Positions 1 to 9,295 of a DNA stretch of 64,000 nucleotides are shown piece by piece. Source of the stretch: Incurvaria masculella. Taxonomy: Eukaryota; Arthropoda; Insecta; Lepidoptera; Incurvariidae. How positions within the stretch are numbered: the first letter of the stretch is position 1; each line of letters opens with the position of its first letter. The stretch covers positions 7,254,001 through 7,318,000 of the forward strand of contig OX335655.1 of assembly GCA_946894095.1 (NCBI GenBank), in the 5' to 3' direction. The translations under genes were made by a program, and so were the position numbers. Below the pieces are notes generated by a model. It was not told the DNA's origin, made no database searches, and worked only from the letters and a program-made list of their open reading frames with translations.

Positions 1-740
1 GTAGCGGCAATACGGAAAAGTACAAATGTGCCCCACGACATTATTATTATTCACAACTTTTTTGAAACATTTAAAAAAATTTTTTTTTTATTTTTTATTT
101 ACATTTTTTCTACCTATGTATGGAGGTAGTGATGATAATTACAGATGAAACAAAATATCAGTCACAAGTCACAAGTTATGCACAGTCAGTATTACATGTA
201 TGAAAAGATGGTCAGTATTACATGTATGAGGAACATATATCTCGAAACTCTGTCTACCCCTTTGGGGAAGCAGCTTGATGGTATATATGCACAAGTCAGG
301 CCAATGTTTCAGGCATAATTTGTAGGCAAAAATTTATATTATTATTTTTTATAAAATTGTCAGTAATTTTCATAATTTAGGCATCATAATCAAAATAATC
401 ACGTTTGACTGCACTAATTTGTTATGAGTGTTATTACGTTAGCAAACAGGCGCTTTCATGTTTAATGCTCCACGCTCTAGCAACTGCAGTGCGACTGCAT
501 CACTTACTAGACTAATTACATATTTCGTAATATTGATTGGTAGATAATATCATATCTAATAATCTAGGGCATAATTCAGTATAATTTTCATTTCACTGAT
601 TATTCCATTGAATACTTTTATTCAGCCCTCGACATATTTTAAAAACAACAGACTTGTAATGAGAAACTTTATTTTATTTGCGAATCTTAATAAAAACTAT
701 ATCAAAAACAAGAATTAAATACGTACTAGCTAAAATGAAA
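1..740. other. AT-rich intergenic DNA, nothing recognised
   Basis: I see no gene, RNA or clear repeat here. The stretch is AT-rich with a few homopolymer runs, and frames on both strands are short. Confidence 0.5.
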
Positions 741-806
741 ACCGTCCAGGAGCAGTCGAGACGGGATTGCAGCAGTGCCGGGGGCCCCCGACAACCCTGG
801 TGCCCA

Positions 807-1262
807 TCAGACGAGATAAAAAATCTCATCCATGGGCACCGAGTGCGGGAAGGCCCCCATAACGCTCGCTGCGTTCCCCCTCTGGACAGCCAGACTGATG
901 CGTTGGAGGAGGAACGACCCGGCTCGGCTGCCCCCAGACGTTTCGCGCAGCCTCTTGCCCAGCTCGCTCAACAATTGCTTTCCGGCTGCGCAAACGGGAC
1001 CTAAAGTTTCTACTGCGAATGGGATGAAGTTATAATTTTGGCTAATGATTGCCTGGTATTTGGAGATTTTGGCTCTAGCCGCTGTCTCACTGGCAGACCC
1101 CGCGGTCCCTGCGGTTGACCTAATATGTGAAGCCGCGAGCGTGTCGACGCAGGTAGCGTCCCAGACGAGAGCCATACCGTGTGACCAGGGGATCAAGATC
1201 ATCCCGTCTGGGCGCTTGCCATCCTCTCTGCTGAGACAGGGCTCCAGGATAGATGGCACTTG
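807..1262 (-). pseudogene. Mobile-element protein remnant with nuclease-like RPDG motif
   Basis: This is an open minus-strand frame of about 150 residues, GC-rich against AT-rich flanks. It contains RPDGM, followed about 10 residues later by LVWDATCVDTLA, and later FAVETLG and QRISLAVQRGNA. From memory this pattern recurs in many hypothetical proteins of invertebrates, usually as a C-terminal region of element-encoded proteins. A PD...WD arrangement could suit a PD-(D/E)XK-like nuclease fold, but that is inference. There is an in-frame TAA just upstream of the GTG at 1257-1259 and no upstream partner, so this is a 5'-truncated fragment. I do not assign it to an element class. Confidence 0.5.
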
Positions 1263-1334
1263 TAATTAAAACATTTCGTCATAAATGCGTATAGACATAC
1301 TCTTAAATAAAATGATACAGAGAAAAATAATATT

Positions 1335-2078
1335 CAATAAATTATATATATCACTACATAGTATCACTACATAGTATAAAACAAAGTCGCTTTCTCTGTC
1401 CCTATATCCCTATGTCCTTATATCCCTATATTCCTAAGTATGCTTAAATCTTTAAAACTACGCAATGGATTTTGATGCGGTTTTTTTAATAGATAGAGTG
1501 ATTTAAGAGGAAGGTTTATATGTATAATAACATCCATGAAATAGCGGAGAAATACTGTTATTTTTGAGGTTTCCAATGTAATGTCGTAAAAAAAATATTT
1601 GTTTTCCGCTTACATTGCAAATGCAGGCTGACCCCTTCGAGATTTATCAAAATAATGTACTAAGTAATGTAAACATTGAAAAGGTCTACAGAAAACTCCG
1701 CGATGGTATAAGTCTATTTCTTATGAATATCCCACAATAACATTTTTTTGTCATTTACTTTTTACTACAAATAATGGCTAATTTTGGAAGCGATTTTAAC
1801 CAATACAGCATTAATCCTTATCCAATTAAATACCTTAAATACATTGTTGATTTAATATAGATCTATATGGCCCTTTACAGCATATGATTTAAATGAATAT
1901 TTTCGAATTTATTATTTCTCTAATATCTAATAATCATGTAATAATAATATCTAAGTTTTTTTAATTCAAATATTTCAATGTAGGAACTCTACGTAAAAAG
2001 GGTTTTTTTGTGTATCATTGTGTCAAAATAATATTTTTTTAAATGATATTATGCCCGTGCAAAGCCGGGACGGGCTGC
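1335..2078 (+). mobile_element. Non-autonomous Helitron-like element
   Basis: The 3' end at about 2051-2078 reads CCCGTGC...GCCGGG, a short hairpin, followed by GGGCTGCTAG and then T. This is the Helitron 3' terminus: a subterminal hairpin and CTAG abutting T. The body contains the tract near 1460-1520 on actcgcaatgg-type sequence (ACTACGCAATGGATTTTGAT) that I associate with lepidopteran Helitrons. The 5' boundary is approximate. No Rep/helicase coding is present, so the copy is non-autonomous. Confidence 0.6.
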
Positions 2079-2971
2079 TAGTATTACAATACAATACAAC
2101 AAAAAAATACATTAATGGAACCCAAGACCACAAATTCCTTCGTTTGCATCCTTGTATCCCTAAAACTAAGCTTTCGTGAACGACCCTGTTAATCTTATGT
2201 GATCTTGTTCCCTCTGCTCTATATTGCTCATGCTTCAATGCGCGATCAGCAAACATGGGGCAGGGCCGGAGCTTACTTGACGCCTCATCGCTAACTATCG
2301 TATATTGATACATCGAATTAAAATGTATCGAAATATGCATGCGTGAACTTTCATAGGGAATTCCATGCAGCTTTTTTTAACACTTCTTGACTGCAAAATT
2401 TGTGGCGTCTGCACGTGCGTTTAGTCGACCACAGACTAACATGAATTAGTCTGCAGGGCATAAAAATGTGGTGTGCGGGGAAGAGCTGATAATTTTAGGT
2501 CATATCAATATATTCATCATCATTTAAATAATCAATGAAAATTATGGTAAAAGCTGCAACAATGCTGCATTTAATCTGCCGAGAATTGAATTTTTTACTT
2601 TAAAATTATGACATACCTACCAATGATTTCCTCGTACCATTTCCGGTAACTTTGGGCCTCACTGTGCCTGCATAGTTCATGCATATTTGTCATTATTGAA
2701 ATCTAGATGTCAGCACCGTATGTGACCTAAGAACTTATTATAGCTACAGTTTTCCATATTTTCTGGATTTTATTTATGAAATATACATTTTATAAAGATG
2801 CGAAGTACCTATCTGGATTTTTTTACCTACCCTGCTTTACCTGTCTTGGGTTGAAGTAGTCTTGTGTTTTTTTGTTGATAGAAGTTTTTTGTGAGTAAGA
2901 AATACCAGAGCGATGAGTATACCTTAACAAGAATGTGCGAGATCATAGCAGCAGCTTTATTGTAATGCCCC
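2079..2971. other. Intergenic DNA, nothing recognised
   Basis: No supported gene, and frames are short. The minus frame near 2023-2340 overlaps the Helitron end and shows no known motif. Confidence 0.4.
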
Positions 2972-3091
2972 GCAGTGCGATTACGAAGCGCGAAATAAGG
3001 TGTAGATGCTGCACCTGACCGATTTTGTATGCAAAAACTGTCAGTTTGGGGTAACACAAATACGTCATTTTGCGCTTCGTAATCGCAGTGC
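2972..3091. repeat. Short inverted-repeat (MITE-like) element
   Basis: GCGATTACGAAGCGCGAAAT at about 2977-2996 is matched in inverse by ATTTTGCGCTTCGTAATCGC at 3067-3086, a near-perfect 20-bp inverted pair about 70 bp apart. No protein is encoded. It is probably a small non-autonomous DNA element. Confidence 0.5.
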
Positions 3092-3131
3092 CGACCATAC
3101 CTTTTTCATCTTATGGTTTTTTATGGATTCA

Positions 3132-3840
3132 GACATGGATGGCATATCCTACACAACTACCGTCATGATATTAGCCCAATGCACCACATTCCCGAAGGAA
3201 TGAGGTGCCATGGATGGAAAACACATACAGAGCCGGTAGTCTAAGTTGTCACCTAAATTGGCGTTACGGCAAACCGATCGACTGGCGTTTTCAAATGTAT
3301 GGAGAAATTGATGAGCGCGCGCAGCGGGCGTTAAGCTAACTAACATTTGCGAGTCCGAGCTTGATTTGACAGCTTACTCAACGTTGCCGTAAATACGTCG
3401 ACGTTGCCGTTTACGTCCACTCCGCGTTTTCATACAAATCGGAAGTCCGCGTTTGACTTTGACAGCTTGAAGAAGTAAAACCACAGAATATCTAGTAAAA
3501 ACTTGTATGGAGTTTGGAGAAAACGCCAGTCGATCGGTTTGCCGTAAACGCCAATTTCGGTGAGAACTCAGACTGCCCACTCAGGTTTTCATTGCAGCTT
3601 CAACCATAGTTTCATGCAATACGGTGGTACCAACCCGGGCTTACCCTATCAACTAGTAGGAGAAGGGGACCTACAGTACCATGGTTCCGAACTATGGAAC
3701 AGGTCGCATTCGGAACGAAATGCACTTAACCAACTCAGAAAGAGACAAAAAGTGGTGCATGACCGGGCGAGAATTTGAACCCATAACCTCTCGTATAAAA
3801 GGCCAGTCTTCTAGTTCCTACACCACGAGCTGTGTAAATA
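3132..3840 (-). repeat. Family B SINE copy B1, split by family E MITE
   Basis: The minus-strand copy has a tRNA-like head at about 3780-3840 (GCTCGTGGTGTAG, then box-B-like GGGTTCAAATTC), the shared body (GTAGGTCCCCTTC-type, GGTTGGTACCACCG) and a 3' part at 3132-3237 ending near the GGATGG tract. Its middle is interrupted by the family E element at 3238-3574, and part of the body is also deleted, so this is an old copy. Confidence 0.6.
3238..3574. mobile_element. Family E MITE copy E1 with long terminal inverted repeats
   Basis: The left end begins AGTCTAAGTTGTCACC and the right end finishes GGTGAGAACTCAGACT. The inverted ends continue through GGCAAACCGATCGACTGGCG, giving arms of about 55 bp. 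The interior is non-coding. The second copy, at 59916-60272, is in the opposite orientation. E1 lies inside SINE B1, so it inserted later. No clean target duplication is evident. Confidence 0.7.
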
Positions 3841-4124
3841 TAGTAATATTCATGTTCTGTGTTAATATGAAGGCCCATAAATTTAACAGAGTGAGTATTT
3901 TCAAGTACATAAATGTTACAAGAATAGATTTAATATTGTTGTGTTGTGTTGTGTAATGTTATTTTCAGCTTTGGTATTAGATTGCATAGTGGGATAGGTA
4001 TTTTTTGACTAGACTTACAAAAATTCCAAGAATCCTAGTTCATAAAACCATGGTTTAAGATGGCTCTAGTCTGACCGACTAGAGATGGATTTCATCAAAC
4101 CCAACTTCTTATTGACTATCTTAC

Positions 4125-4494
4125 TTAAGAACGGCCCGTAAGCTATGCTCCCCATACAAACGTAGTTTATTAATCATTTCGAAACCGCTATTCCAATTAA
4201 ATTGATTTTTAATATCTAATATCAGGTAACAAATATCTGTGTCTGCAAGCTTTGGTTTTTTTGAAAAACCGAATGAAATGATAGCAAAAATAAAATCTTC
4301 GTACGAATTTTGTTTACTCTGTGGTTTGAACCAGAATACATTTCCCGAAAAAACAAAGACATGCAGACACAGATATTTGTAGCCTAATATTAGACACCAA
4401 ATATCAAGTAAGTTTGAACAGTGGTTTTCAAATGATTAGTAAACTACGTTTGTATGGGAGGCGAAATTTTCTGATGCTTACGGGCCAACCTTAA
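4125..4494 (+). mobile_element. Family D TTAA-flanked MITE, copy D1
   Basis: TTAA 4125-4128 is followed by GAACGGCCCGTAAGC. The other end is GCTTACGGGCCAACC followed by TTAA 4491-4494. Subterminal arms include CATACAAACGTAGTTTA on both ends, and the interior has an inverted pair around AACAAATATCTGTGTCTGCA. There is no coding capacity. TTAA target duplication and short TIRs are the habit of piggyBac-type non-autonomous elements; the class is inferred from the TTAA alone. Confidence 0.7.
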
Positions 4495-4783
4495 GGTGGC
4501 CCAACCCGGCGGGACTAACTTATTCGCGGGCATGGTACAAAACCGTACTGTTGCGCTCTAGGACCTCCTCTGTTTCAAAGAAAAAGAACACGCGAAAAAT
4601 TCGAACTTTCGGACCTAAATAACTTAGAAACCAAACACAGTTTTACAATGCCAATGGTCATCAGACATGTAGTTCGATCAAATAAAGCTATTTTGAGCAA
4701 AATTTGGGATCTTTGACAAGAAATATGGGCGTGATCTTCTTTCCCCTTTTGCATGGGGAATTGAGCGGGATGGCCCACCTTAA
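4491..4783 (+). mobile_element. Family C TTAA MITE, internally deleted copy C1
   Basis: It begins TTAAGGTGGCCCAACCCGGC and ends GGGATGGCCCACCTTAA. Compared with full-length copies (11639-12117, 17092-17641), a block of about 250 bp after the TTTCAAAGAAAAAGA segment is missing. It shares its left TTAA with D1 and its right TTAA with the next C copy. Confidence 0.65.
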
Positions 4784-5181
4784 GGTGGTCTGTCTTTCTT
4801 ACTTCCTGCTCAAATCCCCATACAAACAGGGAAAGAAGATCATGCACATATTTCTTGTCGGAGATCCAAAATTATACTAAAAATAGCTTTATTTAATCGA
4901 AGATACTTTATGACCATTGGCATTGTAAAATTGTGTTTTGTTTCGAAGTTGATGGTCCAAAAGGTCAATTTTATTGCATGTTTAATACTCAACGATAACA
5001 CTACATTTAAACAAAGCCTAGCTTATTCTATCTTATTTTTACTATAGCATTTGTGATATAAGTCGTTTGGTATCACAGAGACTGTCTATTTCTTTGAAAC
5101 AGTGAAGGTCCCGGAGCATTAGAGCATGATTTTGTGTCGTGCCCGCGAATAAGTTAGTCCCATCGGAAAGGGCCATCTTAA
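4780..5181 (-). mobile_element. Family C TTAA MITE, copy C2
   Basis: Opposite orientation to its left neighbour. TTAA 4780-4783 opens with GGTGGTC, and the other end is GGGCCATCTTAA at 5170-5181, preceded by CGCGAATAAGTTAGTCCC. It is diverged and partly deleted relative to the full-length copies, but the order of segments is the same. Confidence 0.6.
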
Positions 5182-5834
5182 AATGTATGCCTTGTACATA
5201 AAACCGTTAAAAGTCTCGAAAATTTTGAATGGAAAACATCTGACAAAACATTTTATGCTCAAATTATATATTTACCCTGGTTTCAGTTTCTTTATTTCAT
5301 CCTTCATTTGTATATTACTGCAAACGCTATCCCTCCGTCCCCTTTCTAGCATCTCTCAACTCGTAACAGGCAGGGAAATACCCATTGAATACACCCATTG
5401 ACTGTCGTCAGTCCCAAAATAAGAACCAACCGGTCCTCAAGATCCTTAGAAATAAAAACTAACACACTCGGATTCCGCAACAAAATTTGTCAAAAGAACC
5501 AACCTGAAAACTTGCCGCATTTGTCATAATTTTTTTTCATTGATTCTTACAAACTGGTTTTTTACAGTTAATAGATATTATACTGCTTACAAAAAAACTT
5601 AAAATGTAGGTGGAGAGCGAACTCTTGATTACCATAATGACATATTATTCTAAATTAATGTGTAAACGAATCTCAATTATTCTGGTGTAAAAAGCCATCA
5701 TATTTTTTAAAGTAAAGTAGCATGATGTCAAACCTATCAGTAAATTAATCTATTCTAACTGTCAGATATATTTATATGGAAACGATCCATAATTTGATCA
5801 ATATTTTTTACATAAAACTGGACATGACTAGGAA
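5182..5834. other. Intergenic DNA, nothing recognised
   Basis: AT-rich, with no motif-bearing frame and no repeat pairing to the rest of the window that I could see. Confidence 0.4.
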
Positions 5835-6598
5835 TTAGGTGCCATGCCAGAGACTTCCCTTTATAATAATAATAATAAATAATAATAATAACTTTATTTC
5901 ATCAGACACGAAGTCCATTCGTACAGCACAAAAGAAATAGGTAAACAACAAAAGATTTTACAATAAAAAGAGAATAAGTACATTAATTACTAACTAAATA
6001 TAATTATTTATTAATTATAATAATAAATAACTAAAAAATAACAAACAAAACAATCAATTAATATTGTTTGCGGTGCAATACATTGCCCAGTACCTGTAAG
6101 TATTGTTGCATATATACTGAGCAATGTAGGCCATGATTTCGTTTTTGCTTTCCGCAATCCTTTGTCTAAATTTTGCAATTCGTTTTCTCATTACTGCATA
6201 AAAATCATCCACTCTCGCCTCTGCAAACATTGTGGATGCACTGCAGAAACGAGGCAGACGCATCAAGTATCTGAAAATATTGTTGTATTGTATTCGCAGG
6301 GCAGTTTATGAGCACGGCTACATTGAACTGGATGGAAAACACGGACAATTTTTCATTGCCGCTTCAACCATAGTTTCATGCAATATGGTGGTACCAACCC
6401 AGGCTTACCCTATCGACTAGTAGGAGAAGGGGAACTACAATACCATGGTTCCGAACCATGGAACAGCTCGCATTCGTAACAAAATGCACTTATCCAACTC
6501 AGAAAAAGAAAGAAAGTGGTGCATGACCGGGGCGAGGATTTGAACCAAAACCTCTCGCATGAAAGGCAAGTCCTCTAGCCCCTAGACCACGAGCTGTA
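5835..6598 (-). repeat. Family B SINE copy B2, split by a LINE fragment
   Basis: The minus-strand head lies near 6540-6598 (GCTCGTGGTCTAGGGGCTAG, box-B-like GGTTCAAATCC) and the body runs to 6291. The body resumes at 5835-5865 after an insertion. Joining the two sides at the TTTAT on both borders restores the contiguous sequence seen in copy B3. Confidence 0.7.
5866..6290 (-). mobile_element. 5'-truncated LINE 3' end (jockey/CR1-like RT C-terminus)
   Basis: The minus-strand frame runs from about 6290 to the stop near 6054. It reads RYLMRLPRFCSAS, MFAEARVDDF, then MRKRIAKFRQRI and SKNEIMAYIAQ, matching the terminal region of many insect LINE reverse transcriptases (…LPRFSSAS..MF…V..F…RKR). 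After the stop comes an AT-rich 3' UTR and an (ATT)n tail at about 5866-5890. ATAAA (minus-strand sense) flanks both ends in SINE B2, a plausible 5-bp target duplication. Only the last 80 or so codons remain. Confidence 0.7.
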
Positions 6599-7627
6599 TG
6601 CTATTCTGTTGGAGTCCATTTCCTATGAAGACTAGTTCATTTATTGATTCCGAGATTATTAGTAATGAATCCTGAACATCTTTATGTCTGGTACAACTAT
6701 TCCGAGGGTAAGCAGTGAAACAAGAAATATTTATTAGTAGGACAGCCCCACTTAAAAGCTAAAATATGTACTTACATACATAGACTGATCATCTTTTCTT
6801 TAATTATTTCCACTTTAACATAGCTAAAAGTAAATTAGTATTCTGAATGGCTAGCTTCTTAGTGTTAAGTTAGGTGAGTTGAAAGGACCGATTTGCTAAG
6901 TGATCATATGTATGCAAAAGTCTCATGAGTTTCGCTTATTGAGCTATATACAAATGGCCTGTGCTGTTTTAAAAACATTGCCATCCGTAACAAATATAAA
7001 AGAAATCGTAATTTGAATGTAGTTCCTGGACAAATACACACTTCTAAATAGTGAACTTTCTTGTGAGATGCAGAGAGAGATGTGAGAGAGTGAGGCAAAC
7101 ATTTCAAGTCTTTTTTTCAACAAAAAAAATAGCTGCCCCATCATGGAGGTGAAAAATGTATGGAGAAATAACTTCCATGCAACGAGCGTGCAAAAAATTA
7201 CGCCGCACGACTTACAACATATCGCCGTTAACATTTGTAACGTAGTGATGATAACGGAGAAAAATCAAATTTTAAGTAGAACCAAATTGATAGGTAAATT
7301 TATTAAGATAAGAACTATTTTTCAATAAACCAGATGGTCATTACGTCATTCTTTATTTGTAATGATATATTCACGGAGAGCCCAATCCGGCTGTCACGCC
7401 TCCCGCGGCACCTTTGTGGTGTCGACACTTTTTTAGTTCCATCCGTTCTCCGGTAATTTTTTCACCTCCATGGTCCCCATATATTTCATTGAATTCAAGT
7501 ATCCAAAATGTGTGGGTAGAGCAATTTTTTTTAAACACAATAAAAAAGTTGATTATTTTTATCTCCTGAATCACCCTCTGCAGTTGTGTGTACACTCATA
7601 AGAGTGTATATGGTATACATATGTATA
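6599..7627. other. Intergenic DNA, nothing recognised
   Basis: No gene could be supported. There is a short GA-rich patch near 7070-7095. The minus frame at 7371-7595 shows no recognisable domain. Confidence 0.4.
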
Positions 7628-7990
7628 CCGGCTCGTAGCCTAGTGGCGCGGGGACTGGCCTAGCATACCAGAGACCTGGGTTCAATACCGACATGCCTGT
7701 CTTTCTCTTTCCGAGTTCGATAAGTGCATTTCTTGACGAATGCGAGCTGCTCCATTGTTCGGAATCCATGTAAAACTGTAGGTCCCCTTCCCCTACTAGG
7801 TGGTAGGGTTTATGCCCGGGTTGGTACCATCGCATTGGATGAAAAGATGGTCGAAGCGGCAATGAAAAATTGTCCGTGTTTTCCATCCAGTTTAATGTAG
7901 CCGTGCTCATAAAGGGAAGGTCCTGGCATGGCACCAAATTCCTTCGGGAAAGAGGTGTATTGGGCTAATATCATAACGGTAGTTGTGTGG
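7628..7990 (+). repeat. Family B SINE copy B3 (tRNA-derived head), most complete
   Basis: The head has a box-A-like GTAGCCTAGTGG at 7635-7646 and a box-B-like GGGTTCAATACC at 7678-7689, spaced as in a tRNA-derived RNA polymerase III promoter. The body includes TTCGGAATCCATGTAAAACT, GGTCCCCTTCCCCTAC, GGTTGGTACCATCGCATTGG and a 3' part ending near ATCATAACGGTAGTTGTG. It is the reference for this family in the window. The head does not fold as a complete tRNA, so this is not a tRNA gene. Confidence 0.75.
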
Positions 7991-8647
7991 TAATAGATTC
8001 CTTATAATAATACTTTTTATGCATGCTTAGCCATGGTAAGTCAATTGAATAGATTAAGGGCCGAGTGCACGAAAGGACATCAAGATGAAATCAACATCAA
8101 TGTATGATTTAACACAACTTCTTATGGACAGTATGGAAGGTAGCTGAAACTCCATGCGGTTCACTTAAAGTGACGTGTTTAAACATTGATTAACTTAAAA
8201 GTCTCTTCCTGCAATCGGACCTAAAATACCCAAACCATAATGGGTGTATTACGCACTTACCTGTAGGTACCTTGTAGGTTGTCTGATTGATTATCTAACC
8301 CTATAATCAAACCCTCTAGTCGATTTTACTGCTATGAGATACGACAGATGTCTAATTAGTAATCTTTCAAAAGTAATATTAGAGTACAAGTGACATACAA
8401 TTTTTAGTAATGGTACGAACCCATGCTGGGCCCGATCAATAGTTAGACATTGATGAGACAACCTTAACTAGCTTCCTTTCATTATAGAGTAGATTTTGAA
8501 AAATGTGGCACCCCGATTTTAGTTTATTTGCATTAATTAAATTCAATATTCATAAATGATGTTCACTGATCACTATTGTAACGTATGGACATTAGCAAAT
8601 GTACAGGTTCTTTAGTTTGAATGTAACCTGGATTGTGTTCAGTTTGA

Positions 8648-9023
8648 TTAAGGGCGTAACTAAAACAACATTTATATGCATTTAAAAGCAACCACAACGA
8701 ATTTCGAAAATCAAAAAAGTAAATATGTATATTAATGGTGAAGATGGAAAAAGATACAATTGTTAGCTTTGGTTCTCATACTAGGCAAATATTCATAAAA
8801 TATAAAACAAGCTTGAACATAGAATATGAGCGTCAGATATTTACAGTTATAGCTTTCAAACTATATATAGGTATACCATCAATGCATCTTTCATCTTTTT
8901 AAAATCCCAAAATAAGCAGTAGTTATTTAAAAAAAAAATTAAATAAGGTTTCACTTAACGCAAGGTTTCACATCGTAAGGCCCTTATGAAACTGAATGCA
9001 ATCAGGTGTTATCACGCCCTTAA
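8648..9023 (+). mobile_element. Family F TIR element, copy F1
   Basis: It is flanked by TTAA (8648-8651 and 9020-9023), opening TTAAGGGCGTAAC and closing ATCACGCCCTTAA. The interior shares AACATTTA..., AATTTCGAAAATC and ATATGAGCGTCAGATATTTA with the copy at 55775-56096. It is non-coding. TTAA flanks suggest piggyBac-type mobilisation, though the second copy lacks clean TTAA flanks. Confidence 0.6.
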
Positions 9024-9168
9024 TGGCTTAATGGTGGTTTTAATTAGTTTATTCGTATGAAATATTTTCTGCGCAAACGATAATCGGGGTTCCGCTGAAT
9101 GTTTTTAATGATTACGCACCATAGTTAATTCGTGCTGTGTTTTGTTCCCACCTAGGTTAATTTTGTAG

Positions 9169-9295
9169 TAGCTCAAATATCCGCACTGTGCCTGGCCCGC
9201 CTGTTCCGGAAGTCTCTGCGCTCCGCCCCGACTGACTTCAGGCATTCACTCTGCCTTGTTTTAGGTCTCCTTATGGGATATTTCTGCTTTGGCAA
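9169..9295 (+). CDS. oys: oys exon a (first visible)
   Basis: The acceptor is TTTTGTAG and the donor GTAAGT. It encodes AQISALCLARLFRKSL then HSLCLVLGLLMGYFCFG, an N-terminal membrane helix pair of the MBOAT fold. It begins mid-codon, so a preceding exon ending in G is required; I could not find it in 1-9168. Confidence 0.8.

Noticed and set aside
7628..7700. tRNA gene
   Set aside because: Box A- and B-like motifs are present, but no complete cloverleaf, and the sequence continues into a repeated SINE body. Same for 3780-3840, 6540-6598, 31171 and 46960.
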